From: JACVRW01 sp963764665
GTDB lineage: Bacteria; Actinomycetota; Thermoleophilia; Solirubrobacterales; Thermoleophilaceae
Direction: 5' to 3'
Length of the DNA stretch: 64,000 nt
Assembly (NCBI GenBank): GCA_963764665.1
Contig: CAVXTL010000021.1
Coordinates: 1-64,000 of the forward strand
The notes beneath the pieces were generated by a model. The model was not told the origin of the DNA. It did no database searches and was given only the letters and a program-made list of their open reading frames with translations. How positions within the stretch are numbered: the stretch's first letter is position 1; each line of letters starts with the position of its first letter. The position numbers and the translations under genes are program-made. Positions 9,088-16,384 of this stretch are shown here, piece after piece.

Positions 9088-9420
9088 ATGTTCAAAACGC
9101 TCCTCGTCGGCCTTGACGGATCGCACGACTCCGAGGCTGCCATCCCCGTCGCCGCCGACATCGCCGGGCGCTACGACGCGCTCGTCGTGCTCTGTCACGT
9201 CGAGGAGCGCGTCGTGGGGAAGGGCGGTCCCCAGCCGATCCGCGACGTGGAGACGATTCAGGCCGGCATCCAGGCGAGGGCGAAGGAGCTCTCGGACCAG
9301 GGGATCGCGACCTCCCAGATCGTCGCGATCGTCGCGGTCGCCGTGGGCAGCGTCACGGACCGCCTGCTCCATGTCTCGGAGCGCTGCGTGCTGGCCGTGC
9401 CCCCGCCGGAGTCCAAGTAG
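9088..9420 (+). CDS. Short universal stress protein with an internal deletion
   Basis: The 110 residues start with a normal UspA N-terminus (MFKTLLVGLDGSHDSEAAI) and end with the normal final strand (GSVTDRLLHVSERCVLAVP). Typical Usp domains are about 140 residues. Here the part that should carry the GxxG-x9-GS ATP-binding loop is missing apart from the last GS, so about 30-40 residues appear deleted in frame between TSQIVAI and GSVTDRLL. Nucleotide binding is therefore unlikely as encoded. It sits 3 bp after the flippase but is unrelated to polysaccharide synthesis. It may be a decaying copy. Confidence 0.7.
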   Translation: MFKTLLVGLDGSHDSEAAIPVAADIAGRYDALVVLCHVEERVVGKGGPQPIRDVETIQAGIQARAKELSDQGIATSQIVAIVAVAVGSVTDRLLHVSERCVLAVPPPESK

Positions 9421-9502
9421 AGGGCCAGAACCCCGCTCAGGCGGGCTGGCCGTGCGCCCGGAGCGACCCTTCCAGCCACTGCTCGAGCTGCCAGGGGGTT
9501 GT

Positions 9503-9526
9503 GTTGCCCCACGTGTTGCCCCGCAC
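9503..9526 (+). repeat. Paired GTTGCCCC motif, also present just upstream of tRNA-Arg
   Basis: GTTGCCCCAC is followed three bases later by GTTGCCCCGCAC. A similar pair (GTTGCCCATCC, GTTGCCCCACACC) occurs at 11345-11369, about 60 bp before the tRNA-Arg gene. Between 9421 and 9599 I see no other gene-like signal. The pairs could be remnants of a recombination or integrase-associated site, but no integrase is present in the window. Confidence 0.3.
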
Positions 9527-9599
9527 AGCCCTGTCGGGGCTGCGGAATCATCCCATCGGGACGATGAGAGTCGCGACCTTGGAAAGGTACGGTCGCTCC

Positions 9600-9946
9600 A
9601 TGTTCTCGCGTAAGCCCAGGTGGCCGGCGGTCGGCCCAACGCTCGACCTCGTGCAATGCGCCGGAGTTGGCCCCTCGACGGGTCCGCGGTCGCAGCACTT
9701 TCAGGAATGGAGACGTGCCGCGCAGGAGGCGGCGCGCACCTACAAGGAGTGGTCCGCCGCCAACTGGCATGACCGCCATCAGCTGTACTTCGCGTTCCTC
9801 GATGCGCTCTGGGTCAGCACGCCACGGCACGAGCGCCAGACCCCGAGGAGCGCAAGACCCTGGGGGCCGCCGCCCCGGAGCAAGCGTCCACACTCCTCGG
9901 CCCGTTCGTGCCTATGCCCGGCGGCGCCGGGACGATTTCCCGCTAG
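9600..9946 (+). pseudogene. Possible small CDS, frameshifted, unknown function
   Basis: In the 537-bp gap between the Usp and the antiporter, an ATG at 9600 opens MFSRKPRWPAVGPTLDLVQ and then an amphipathic stretch HFQEWRRAAQEAARTYKEWS with protein-like composition. After FLDAL (about 9811) this frame becomes Arg/Pro-rich noise, while another frame reads GQHATARAPDPEERKTLGAA and terminates at 9946 with TISR-stop. That pattern suggests one small protein of about 115 residues with an indel near 9812. A purine-rich ggaaagg lies upstream. No family is recognised. Confidence 0.35.
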
Positions 9947-9957
9947 CGAGGGCTTGA

Positions 9958-11250
9958 ATGGACTGGTCGCTTGCCATCGTCGCGCTCACGTTGCTCGGTG
10001 TAGCAGCGGTTTCGGGGCGGCTGCCGGGGACGCCGGTCACGGCGGCGATGCTGTTCGTCGTCGTCGGGTTGCTGGTCGGGCCCGAGGTGCTCGGCGAGAT
10101 CGACACCGACAGCTCGAGTTCGACCGTGCGAGCGCTCGCAGAGGCCACCTTGGCGCTCGTGCTGTTCTGCGACGCCTCGCGCATCGATCTCGGGCAGCTT
10201 CGGCGGGAGGCCGGCGTGCCGCTACGCCTCCTGGGCATTGGCCTGCCGCTGACGATCGCGCTCGGGGCCATCGCGGCCGCCGGGATCTTCGGGCAATTGT
10301 CCTTGGAGGAGGCCGTGATCCTCGCGATCGTGCTGGCCCCAACCGACGCGGCACTCGGCCAGGCTGTCGTGACCGAACCGCGGGTCCCAAAGCGGATTCG
10401 TCAAGGGCTGAACGTCGAGAGCGGGCTCAACGACGGGATCTGCGTCCCACTGCTGTTCGCCGCAGTGGCCGTGGCCGACGTGGAGTCCGAGATCTCGGGC
10501 GGACGCAGCGCGAGCACCCTCCTGCTCGAAGAGATCGGCTACGGCGTCATCGGTGGCGCGGCAGCCGGCCTACTGATCGCGGCCATCGTCATCCACGCGA
10601 GTCGTCGAGATCTGATCGCTCCCCAGTGGCGCAACGTCATCCCCGCTGCCGGCGCGGCCCTCGCATACGGGATTGCTGTCGCGCTCCACGGGTCGGGCTT
10701 CATCGCCGCTTTCGTCGGGGGCATGGTGTTTCGCGCCGCGCTCAAGCGCGACCCTGAGGACCTCAACGAGCTAAGCGAGGAAGTGGGGAACGTGCTCAAC
10801 GGCGTGACCTTCGTGCTCTTCGGGGCCATTCTGCTCGGGCCCGCCCTCAGCGAGCTGAGCTGGCAGCTCGCCCTGTACGCGGTCCTCAGTCTCACCCTCG
10901 TGCGGATGCTGCCGGTGGCGATCGCGATGATTGGATCGCGGGCCCGGGCGCCCACGGTCGGGTTCCTCGGCTGGTTCGGTCCGCGCGGCCTGGCCTCGAT
11001 CGTGTTCGCGGTGATCGTGATCGAGGAGTCGCAACTCCCCCACGAGCACCTGATCGTGAATGCCATCTACGTCACGGTCGGACTCTCAGTGCTCGCGCAC
11101 GGCCTGACCGCGGCACCACTCGCCGACCGCTACGGCCGCTGGTTCGAGCAGCACCCGCGCGACAAGGCGCCGCCGATGGAGAGCGCCCCGGCCGAGGTGA
11201 CCCGCGCGCGGGGACCCACGGAGCCGGGATTCATTCTGTCGAGTCGATGA
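9958..11250 (+). CDS. CPA1-family cation/proton antiporter (NhaP-like)
   Basis: This 430-residue protein has about twelve hydrophobic helices. The core signature is APTDAALGQAVVTEPRVPKR followed by GLNVESGLNDGI. The TD and ND pairs are the ion-coupling residues of CPA1 Na+/H+ or K+/H+ exchangers. C-terminal helices include FGPRGLASIVFAVIV, another family hallmark. It acts in the cytoplasmic membrane in pH and cation homeostasis. The ATG at 9958 directly precedes the first helix. The gene stands alone between a possible remnant gene and tRNA-Arg. Ion specificity cannot be told. Confidence 0.9.
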   Translation: MDWSLAIVALTLLGVAAVSGRLPGTPVTAAMLFVVVGLLVGPEVLGEIDTDSSSSTVRALAEATLALVLFCDASRIDLGQLRREAGVPLRLLGIGLPLTIALGAIAAAGIFGQLSLEEAVILAIVLAPTDAALGQAVVTEPRVPKRIRQGLNVESGLNDGICVPLLFAAVAVADVESEISGGRSASTLLLEEIGYGVIGGAAAGLLIAAIVIHASRRDLIAPQWRNVIPAAGAALAYGIAVALHGSGFIAAFVGGMVFRAALKRDPEDLNELSEEVGNVLNGVTFVLFGAILLGPALSELSWQLALYAVLSLTLVRMLPVAIAMIGSRARAPTVGFLGWFGPRGLASIVFAVIVIEESQLPHEHLIVNAIYVTVGLSVLAHGLTAAPLADRYGRWFEQHPRDKAPPMESAPAEVTRARGPTEPGFILSSR

Positions 11251-11427
11251 TCAAGCGAGAGGCCACTGCGTCCCCCGGGTGGATTTCGTACATCGAAACC
11301 ACGGTCTGACCTGTACCCCGGGTGGCAGGACGCTCACCGGGCAATGTTGCCCATCCGTTGCCCCACACCGATCGCCTCGCGCAGGCGACGCCCGCGATTT
11401 CGCTCTGCGTCTATCGTCCCCGGCGCT

Positions 11428-11501
<74 letters not shown>

Positions 11502-11615
11502 CTCACAAGGGCGGTTGGGCCTTGCGGCGGTTGGTCGGGCGACTGTAGGGTCGCGCAGCTCGCCAATCGGCCGGTTGGCACGGACGTTTGCTGGCCCACA
11601 TCGCTTGGAGCTCGC

Positions 11616-13061
11616 GTGAAGCGTCTGCTGCTCTCTCTGGTCCTCGTCCTCCTGGCCGCGGTGGTCTCAGCCTGCTCTGTAGGCCAGGTCGATTCCTTCG
11701 ACGACGTCGGCCCGCTCGGGGCGGACGTGAGCGGACGCGTCGCGAGCAGTGACCCCGGCAGCCTCGAGCTGATGCTGATCGCCAAGGCGGGTGGGACACC
11801 GACCCCGGACGACAACGACATCGTCAGCACCACCGACCAGAACGTCTGGACGCACGCGGCCAGTGGGTGCTTGTCGGTCTCGCCGACGCCCCGCAGCCCG
11901 TCCGTCTACGTCAGCAACTTCGGCGAGAGCGTCTCGCAGTACGGGGTCGGCGCGGGCGGGCTGTTGGAGCCACTGTCGCCGGCATTGGTCACCGGCGGCG
12001 ACGCGCCGTTCGCGGTGGCGGTGAGCCCTGACGGGGCCTCGGTCTACGTCGCCGACCAAAACGACGACAACGTCGCCCAGTACGACGTCGGCGCCGGCGG
12101 GGCGCTGACACCGAAGACCCCGGCCACCGTCACCGCGGGCAACGGCGCGAACTGGGTGGCGGTCAGCCCCGACGGCGGCTCGGTCTACATCACCAATCGG
12201 TTCGACGGGAACGTCTCCCAATACGACGTCGGCGCCGGCGGGGCGCTGACACCGAAGACCCCGGCCACCGTCACCACGGGCGGCGGCCCGAACGGTGTGG
12301 CGGTCAGCCCCGACGGCGATTCGGTCTACGTCGCCAACCTCTTCGACTCCACCGTCTCCCAATACGACGTCGGCGCCGGCGGGGCGCTGACACCGAAGAC
12401 CCCGGCCACCGTCACCACCGGTCCCGGCGCGGGCGCATACGCGGTGGCGGTCAGCCCCGACGGCGACTCGGTCTACGTCACCAACTACTTCGACGCCAGC
12501 GTCTCCCAATACGACGTCGGCGCCGGCGGGGCGCTGACGCCCAAGGACCCGGCAACCGTCGCCAGCGGGAGCACCCCGGGCGCGGTGGCGGTCAGCCCCG
12601 ACGGCGATTCGGTCTACGTCCCCAACCTGGACGACTTCAACGTCTCCCAATACGACGTCGGCGCCGACGGGGCGCTGACGCCCAAGACCCCGGCCACCGT
12701 CGCCGCGGGCACAGTCCCGAGAGGGGTGGCGGTCAGCCCCGACGGGGGCTCGGTCTACGTCGTCAGCCAGAACGACGACAACGTCCGCCAGTACGACGTC
12801 GGCGCCGACGGGGCGCTGACGCCCAAGACCCCGGCCACCGTCGCCGCGGGCGGCACCCCGAGCGCGATCGCGGTCAGCCCGGCGCCGAGAACGTTCGACG
12901 TCATCGCCGAGCTCGGCGCCAGCGCGTCGCCTCAGTGCCTCTCCCAGGACTACACCCTGCAGCCCGGCACCCAGTACGGCGTCCGGCTCTGCGCCCGCGA
13001 CGCCGGCCACACGCGTTGGAACTGCGGCGGCAACCGGATCTTTACGACCGCCCCGTTGTAG
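11616..13061 (+). CDS. Lipoprotein with a seven-repeat YVTN-type beta-propeller
   Basis: The GTG at 11616 follows a GGAG. The product has 481 residues. A lipoprotein signal peptide ends VVSAC with the lipidated Cys at residue 20. After a region of about 80 residues come seven repeats of 46-49 residues with the core SVYVxNxxDxxVSQYDVGAG and a V-A-V-S-P-D-G turn, which would close one seven-bladed propeller. The tail (TLQPGTQYGVRLCARDAGHT, ending FTT) resembles the second half of a fibronectin-III-like domain, so the propeller may have been inserted into another domain. It is probably anchored outside the membrane for binding or adhesion. No enzymatic residues are evident. Confidence 0.8.
   Translation: MKRLLLSLVLVLLAAVVSACSVGQVDSFDDVGPLGADVSGRVASSDPGSLELMLIAKAGGTPTPDDNDIVSTTDQNVWTHAASGCLSVSPTPRSPSVYVSNFGESVSQYGVGAGGLLEPLSPALVTGGDAPFAVAVSPDGASVYVADQNDDNVAQYDVGAGGALTPKTPATVTAGNGANWVAVSPDGGSVYITNRFDGNVSQYDVGAGGALTPKTPATVTTGGGPNGVAVSPDGDSVYVANLFDSTVSQYDVGAGGALTPKTPATVTTGPGAGAYAVAVSPDGDSVYVTNYFDASVSQYDVGAGGALTPKDPATVASGSTPGAVAVSPDGDSVYVPNLDDFNVSQYDVGADGALTPKTPATVAAGTVPRGVAVSPDGGSVYVVSQNDDNVRQYDVGADGALTPKTPATVAAGGTPSAIAVSPAPRTFDVIAELGASASPQCLSQDYTLQPGTQYGVRLCARDAGHTRWNCGGNRIFTTAPL
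11907..12880 (+). repeat. Seven near-identical coding repeats of about 138-147 bp
   Basis: The propeller units are highly alike at DNA level. The block tacgacgtcggcgcc recurs at 12081, 12222, 12363, 12510, 12651 and 12792 (spacing 141, 141, 147, 141, 141), with a diverged copy at 11940. Conservation of synonymous positions indicates recent amplification or gene conversion, and such arrays can change copy number by recombination or be mis-assembled from short reads. Confidence 0.85.
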
Positions 13062-13065
13062 GAAA

Positions 13066-13094
13066 CATATTGCTTTCCGGTAATATGAGACCGG
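13066..13094 (+). promoter_or_regulatory. ArsR operator overlapping a leaderless -10 box
   Basis: A perfect inverted repeat CATATT-N10-AATATG (13066-13087) lies 8 bp before the ArsR-family start codon, in an AT-rich patch within GC-rich DNA. Its right half overlaps a TAATAT -10-like box (13081-13086) placed 8 nt before the ATG. A dimeric winged-helix repressor bound here would block its own promoter. The repeat is seen directly; the autorepression is inference from the family. Confidence 0.7.
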
Positions 13095-13397
13095 ATGAGC
13101 GCATACGGCGCACTGGCCGAGCCACATCGCAGGCAGATTCTCGACCTGCTGCGGGACGGGGAGCGACCCGCTGGAGAGCTGGTGAAGCACCTTGCGTTGA
13201 GTCAGCCAGGAGTTTCGAAGCACCTGAAGGTGTTGCGCGAGGCCGGGCTCGTGACAGTGCGAGCTGATGGCAAGCGGCGTCTGTACACGCTCCGAGCCGA
13301 ACCCCTCGCCGAGATCGACTCGTGGCTGGCGCACTACCGCGCATTCTGGTCAGAGCGCCTCGACGACCTGCAACGACACCTGGAGGACAACCCATGA
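13095..13397 (+). CDS. ArsR-family winged-helix transcriptional regulator
   Basis: This 100-residue protein has a canonical ArsR winged helix: ALAEPHRRQILDLL, then recognition helix LSQPGVSKHLKVLREAGLV and the wing RADGKRRLYTL. No metal-binding ELCVCDL-type Cys motif is present, which fits the non-metal subgroup that is usually paired with an SRPBCC/AHSA1 gene. Exactly such a gene follows with an ATGA overlap. A perfect inverted repeat just upstream is the likely operator. It probably represses the two-gene operon; the inducer is unknown. Confidence 0.9.
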   Translation: MSAYGALAEPHRRQILDLLRDGERPAGELVKHLALSQPGVSKHLKVLREAGLVTVRADGKRRLYTLRAEPLAEIDSWLAHYRAFWSERLDDLQRHLEDNP

Positions 13398-13903
13398 TGG
13401 ACGGAACCCTGGAGACGATCGACGGTCGCCCCGCGCTGCGGTTCGAGCGCCGCCTCGCTCACTCGTCGAGCGAGTGTGGCGTGCCGTCAGCGAGCCCGCG
13501 GAGCTCGAGCTTTGGTTTCCTGCCGCGGCCGACTGGACCCCTGCTGCCGGCGAGACCCTCGAGGTCAGCGGGATGACCGGGGAGGTGACCGAGGTCGACG
13601 CACCGCACCACCTCGCATGGACCTTCAACGGCGAGCGATACAGCTTCGAGTTGTCAGCCCAGGAGGGTGGCTGTCTGCTCGTCTTCACTCACGTCTTCGA
13701 CGATCGCACACGGGCCGCTCAGACCGCTGCGGGCTGGGAGACCTACTTCTCGCGGCTTGAGCCTCACCTCGCCGGGGGCTCCCTCTCCGAGAGAGGAGGC
13801 ACACGAGCCCTGGGAAGAAGCCCACGAGCGCTACGTGGAGCGCTTCGGGGTCGATCCCACACCGGGCCGCCGCTTCGCCGCAGCCTTGCGCGCCGGCCGG
13901 TGA
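13394..13903 (+). pseudogene. AHSA1/SRPBCC-domain protein with two frameshifts
   Basis: The ATG at 13394 overlaps the ArsR stop. The N-terminus DGRPALRFERRLAHS is in one frame, the centre VERVWRAVSEPAELELWFPA through GWETYFSRLEPHLAG is in a second, and the C-terminus EEAHEPWEEAHERYVERFG is back in the first. A missing base at about 13465 (tcgtcgag for tcggtcgag) and an extra G in the GGGGG run at 13774-13778 would restore a protein of about 169 residues with normal SRPBCC hydrophobic-cavity architecture. The paired ArsR-SRPBCC arrangement is common in actinobacteria; the ligand is unknown. The homopolymer indel suggests sequencing error. Confidence 0.75.
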
Positions 13904-14008
13904 CAGATAGCCTGGCGCGGGCGCCGGGGGCCTCTACCCCGGCGTCGCGGGGCGGGCCGCTAACGCGGCGCCGCCCCACTTCGCTCCAGACCTTCCGGAA
14001 AAGAAAAG

Positions 14009-14043
14009 GCCGCCGGCGTCGTGGGGGCGGAATCGCCGGCGGC
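14009..14043 (-). terminator. Rho-independent terminator for the SnoaL-like gene
   Basis: Perfect 10-bp arms GCCGCCGGCG/CGCCGGCGGC enclose a 15-nt loop. Read on the minus strand, the stem is followed by CCTTTTCTTTTCC, a T-rich tract. It lies about 70 bp beyond the stop at 14113. The stretch 13904-14112 holds this hairpin plus a second stem (CGCCGGGG/CCCCGGCG, 13922-13944) just after the AHSA1 gene, but no gene. Confidence 0.7.
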
Positions 14044-14112
14044 TCGTGCCTTGTACCCGGCGCCGGCGCAAGCCATGCGTCTGCAACAAAGCGCTCAGGC
14101 GGGGTACCTCGG

Positions 14113-14526
14113 TCAGGCTGGAGCGGGCAACGCCCCGAACTGCACCAGCAACCCGAGCATGTCGGCCTGCGACCAGCGCTCCACGAGCTTCCGGTCGCGG
14201 AAGCGGAGGATCGTGATGCCGTTGATCTCGATCTCGCGGCCCGTGCGGGGCACCCCTAGGAACTCGCCCTCGTGGCGGCCTCTCATCACGAAGCGTGCGA
14301 CCACGTCGTCACCGTCGGCGAGCGTGTGAAGCAATGCGATCTGCCCACCCGGAAAGGCCTCGAAGTGCGCCCGGTAGAAGGCCCGCACCTCCTCCTTGCC
14401 CATCGGCTCGGGCGAGTATCCGTGCAGCCGGACGTCATCGCGGTACATCGTCAGGTAGCCCTCGAGGTCGCCCTTGTTCCAGTCTGCGATCGCCTCCTCG
14501 AGGCGGGCCACGTTCGCGTTTGCCAT
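14113..14526 (-). CDS. SnoaL/NTF2-like domain protein
   Basis: This 137-residue protein is a single NTF2-like cone fold: VARLEEAIADWNKGDLEGYL, the strand DVRLHGYSP, KEEVRAFYRAHFEAFPG, and the end INGITILRFRDRKLVERWSQ. This is typical of SnoaL-type polyketide-cyclase-like proteins, most of which act on small hydrophobic substrates in the cytoplasm. GGAGGAG stands just before the ATG. It is transcribed divergently from a PadR regulator across a palindrome, so it is probably that regulator's target. The substrate is unknown. Confidence 0.85.
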   Translation of the reverse strand: MANANVARLEEAIADWNKGDLEGYLTMYRDDVRLHGYSPEPMGKEEVRAFYRAHFEAFPGGQIALLHTLADGDDVVARFVMRGRHEGEFLGVPRTGREIEINGITILRFRDRKLVERWSQADMLGLLVQFGALPAPA

Positions 14527-14543
14527 CGCTCCTCCGGCGTAGG

Positions 14544-14570
14544 ATTTATACTCCTAGTTGGAGTATAAAT
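14544..14570. promoter_or_regulatory. Palindromic PadR operator with two mirrored -10 boxes
   Basis: ATTTATACTCC-N5-GGAGTATAAAT is a perfect inverted repeat with 11-bp arms lying in the 42-bp divergent intergenic region. Each arm contains TATACT in the orientation of the outgoing gene (14547-14552 plus; 14562-14567 minus), and the right arm runs into the PadR ATG at 14569. One bound PadR dimer could therefore shut off both divergent promoters. Confidence 0.8.
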
Positions 14571-15201
14571 GGCGACGAATCCCCAGGTCAAGCTCTCCAC
14601 CACCTCCTACGCGATCCTTGGTCAGCTCGCCTGGGGGGAGGTGTCCACCTACGAGCTCACCAAGGCGATGCGGCGCAACCTGCGCTTCTTCTGGCCGCGA
14701 GCCGAGGCGCGCATATATGACGAGGCCAAGCGACTTGCCGAGGCGGGCCTGGCCACCGCCTCCCGCGGCCACACCGGCCGGCGCCGGCGTACGGTCTACG
14801 CGATCACGCCTGCCGGTCGGCACGCCCTACAGGCGTGGCTCGGTACCCCGCCGGAGCCCGTCTCGCTCGAGCACGGCCCACTGCTGCGTGTCTTCCTCGG
14901 CCGCGAGGGAGACCCGAGCAACGTGCTCGAGGCCATCGCGGCGGCGCGTGAGCAGGCGGAGGCGATGCTCGCGGTCGGGACTCCTCTGGGGCACGAGTAT
15001 CTGGAGCGCCGCCACCCCCGGCAGGACGAGGTCCACCTACGGGCTCTCAGCTTCGACTACCTCTACGGCTGGGCACTGTTCACGCGCGATTGGGCGGATC
15101 GCGCTCAGGCGGAGGTGACGCGCTGGAAGGACACCGCGCCAGACGCCGGCAAGGAGCGGCGCGCGCTCGCTCGGATCCGGGCTCGGCTCAACGGGCGCTA
15201 G
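14569..15201 (+). CDS. PadR-family transcriptional regulator
   Basis: This 210-residue protein has the PadR winged helix at residues 8-85 (TTSYAILGQLAWGEVSTYEL, EARIYDEAKRLAEAGLATAS, RRRRTVYAITPAGRHAL). A C-terminal helical dimerisation region, Vir_C_PadR-like, follows (LEAIAAAREQAEAML). The start codon lies inside the palindromic operator, leaving no room for a Shine-Dalgarno, so translation is probably from a very short or absent leader. It is likely to repress itself and the divergent SnoaL-like gene in response to a small aromatic or lipophilic effector. The 3' end overlaps the convergent DUF3089 gene by 4 bp. Confidence 0.9.
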   Translation: MATNPQVKLSTTSYAILGQLAWGEVSTYELTKAMRRNLRFFWPRAEARIYDEAKRLAEAGLATASRGHTGRRRRTVYAITPAGRHALQAWLGTPPEPVSLEHGPLLRVFLGREGDPSNVLEAIAAAREQAEAMLAVGTPLGHEYLERRHPRQDEVHLRALSFDYLYGWALFTRDWADRAQAEVTRWKDTAPDAGKERRALARIRARLNGR

Positions 15202-16307
15202 CGCCGAACGTACGCAGCGGACTGCCTGCGGACCAGGTCCACCAGGTCGCCGAGCGCGATGTTGGCGTCGGTCAGGTGGAGGCCCCAGGTGGGGGCCGGC
15301 GAGGCCTTGAACACCGGCGCCCCCTTGCGGGCCGTGGCCTGGAGCACGCTGGCGCCGCCGGCCGTGGAGCAGCGGGCGCTGTACGCGCCGGGACGCTCGG
15401 CCCACGGAGTCGGAGGGCTCGGGAGGTCCACGCCCATGAGCGTGATCCCCAGAGCGATCGCGGTGCCGGGCGCGAACGGCGCGCTCGGGTTGATGGACGT
15501 GATCGGGGCCGAGCCGCCGCCCAGCGCCGCCGGGTTGGTGCAGAGCACCTGGAGCTTCGGGTCACCCGTCCGCCCGAACACCGCGTCCTCCGGCGGCGTC
15601 GCGTTGAACGCCGAGAACGCGATCACACAGCCGAGCTGGCGCTTGGAGCGGCAGGCCCGGATGTGCTTGAAGTCCCCGCCCACGTCCCCGCCCTTCCTGA
15701 CCGTCACGTTCCCGCCGAGCAGGATCGCGGAGACGAGCTTGCGGCGCACCTTCGGCTTGGGATCGACCTCCTCGCGGACCATCCGGCGAAGCACGAAGGT
15801 CCCCTGCGAGTGGCCCATGATCACCACGCCGCGGCCCTTGTTGAACTTGCGCAGATACGTGCGCCAGGCGCTGCGCACGTCGCTGTATGCGCGCTCCGCC
15901 TCGGCGGAGGTCCCACGGATCCCGCCGAGGCCCGCGACGGTGGCCTGCCGGTACACGGGCGCGAAGACGCGGCAGTGCTGGGAGTAGCGGGCCGCCTGAT
16001 AGAGGGCGATCGAGCGAATCTCCGGGTCGATGGCGCGCGTGGCGAACGGCGTCGGCTGGTCGCTGACCGTCGGGTAGACGTAGAAGCAGTCGATCTTCGC
16101 CGGCCTGTCCGCCTTCGGCGTGCTCACGCGCAGCTTCTTGCCCGACGGCGAGAAGTAGGTGGTCTTCAGCCCCGGAGTGCACGGGTTGTCCTTCTTGCCC
16201 GGCTTGCACAGCCAGACCGTCTTGGCCGCCGCCGTGCCGGCGGAACCGGTCAGGCAGACGGCCAGCGCGGCCGCGAGCAGGAGGAGAAGGCGGGACGGGC
16301 GGCTCAC
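15198..16307 (-). CDS. Secreted DUF3089-family alpha/beta-hydrolase-like protein
   Basis: This 369-residue protein has a cleavable signal peptide (LLLLLAAALAVCLTGSAGTAAA). The mature part shows the DUF3089 landmarks IDCFYVYPTVSDQP (around residue 73) and the nucleophile elbow VVIMGHSQGTFVLRRM (around residue 165), so a Ser hydrolase, perhaps esterase or lysophospholipase-like. Several Cys in the C-terminal half could form disulfides outside the cell. The start is a GTG placed 9 nt after TAGGGT with no Shine-Dalgarno, suggesting leaderless expression. It is divergent from the GT at 16385. The true substrate is unknown. Confidence 0.8.
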   Translation of the reverse strand: MSRPSRLLLLLAAALAVCLTGSAGTAAAKTVWLCKPGKKDNPCTPGLKTTYFSPSGKKLRVSTPKADRPAKIDCFYVYPTVSDQPTPFATRAIDPEIRSIALYQAARYSQHCRVFAPVYRQATVAGLGGIRGTSAEAERAYSDVRSAWRTYLRKFNKGRGVVIMGHSQGTFVLRRMVREEVDPKPKVRRKLVSAILLGGNVTVRKGGDVGGDFKHIRACRSKRQLGCVIAFSAFNATPPEDAVFGRTGDPKLQVLCTNPAALGGGSAPITSINPSAPFAPGTAIALGITLMGVDLPSPPTPWAERPGAYSARCSTAGGASVLQATARKGAPVFKASPAPTWGLHLTDANIALGDLVDLVRRQSAAYVRR

Positions 16308-16316
16308 GCGACGCCG

Positions 16317-16322
16317 ACCCTA
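16317..16322 (-). promoter_or_regulatory. Putative -10 box (TAGGGT), leaderless
   Basis: TAGGGT lies 9 nt before the GTG of the DUF3089 gene, in the divergent intergenic region. It matches the TANNNT pattern repeated before many operon-leading genes in this window. Confidence 0.45.
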
Positions 16323-16370
16323 CCAATGCGACACCCCGGCGAGGCTCAGCCACAGCCAGGGGCTATCGGC

Positions 16371-16376
16371 TAGGTT
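16371..16376 (+). promoter_or_regulatory. Putative -10 box (TAGGTT), leaderless
   Basis: TAGGTT lies 8 nt before the GTG of the glycosyltransferase at 16385, with no Shine-Dalgarno between. Confidence 0.45.
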
Positions 16377-16384
16377 CGCCGCCC

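Noticed and set aside
11907..12880. CRISPR array
   Set aside because: Units are about 141 bp, in frame, coding, with no variable spacers and no cas genes.
11667..13334. Minus-strand ORF of 555 codons with internal repeats
   Set aside because: Its repeats are the reverse complement of the propeller repeats; the plus frame has a signal peptide and structured blades.
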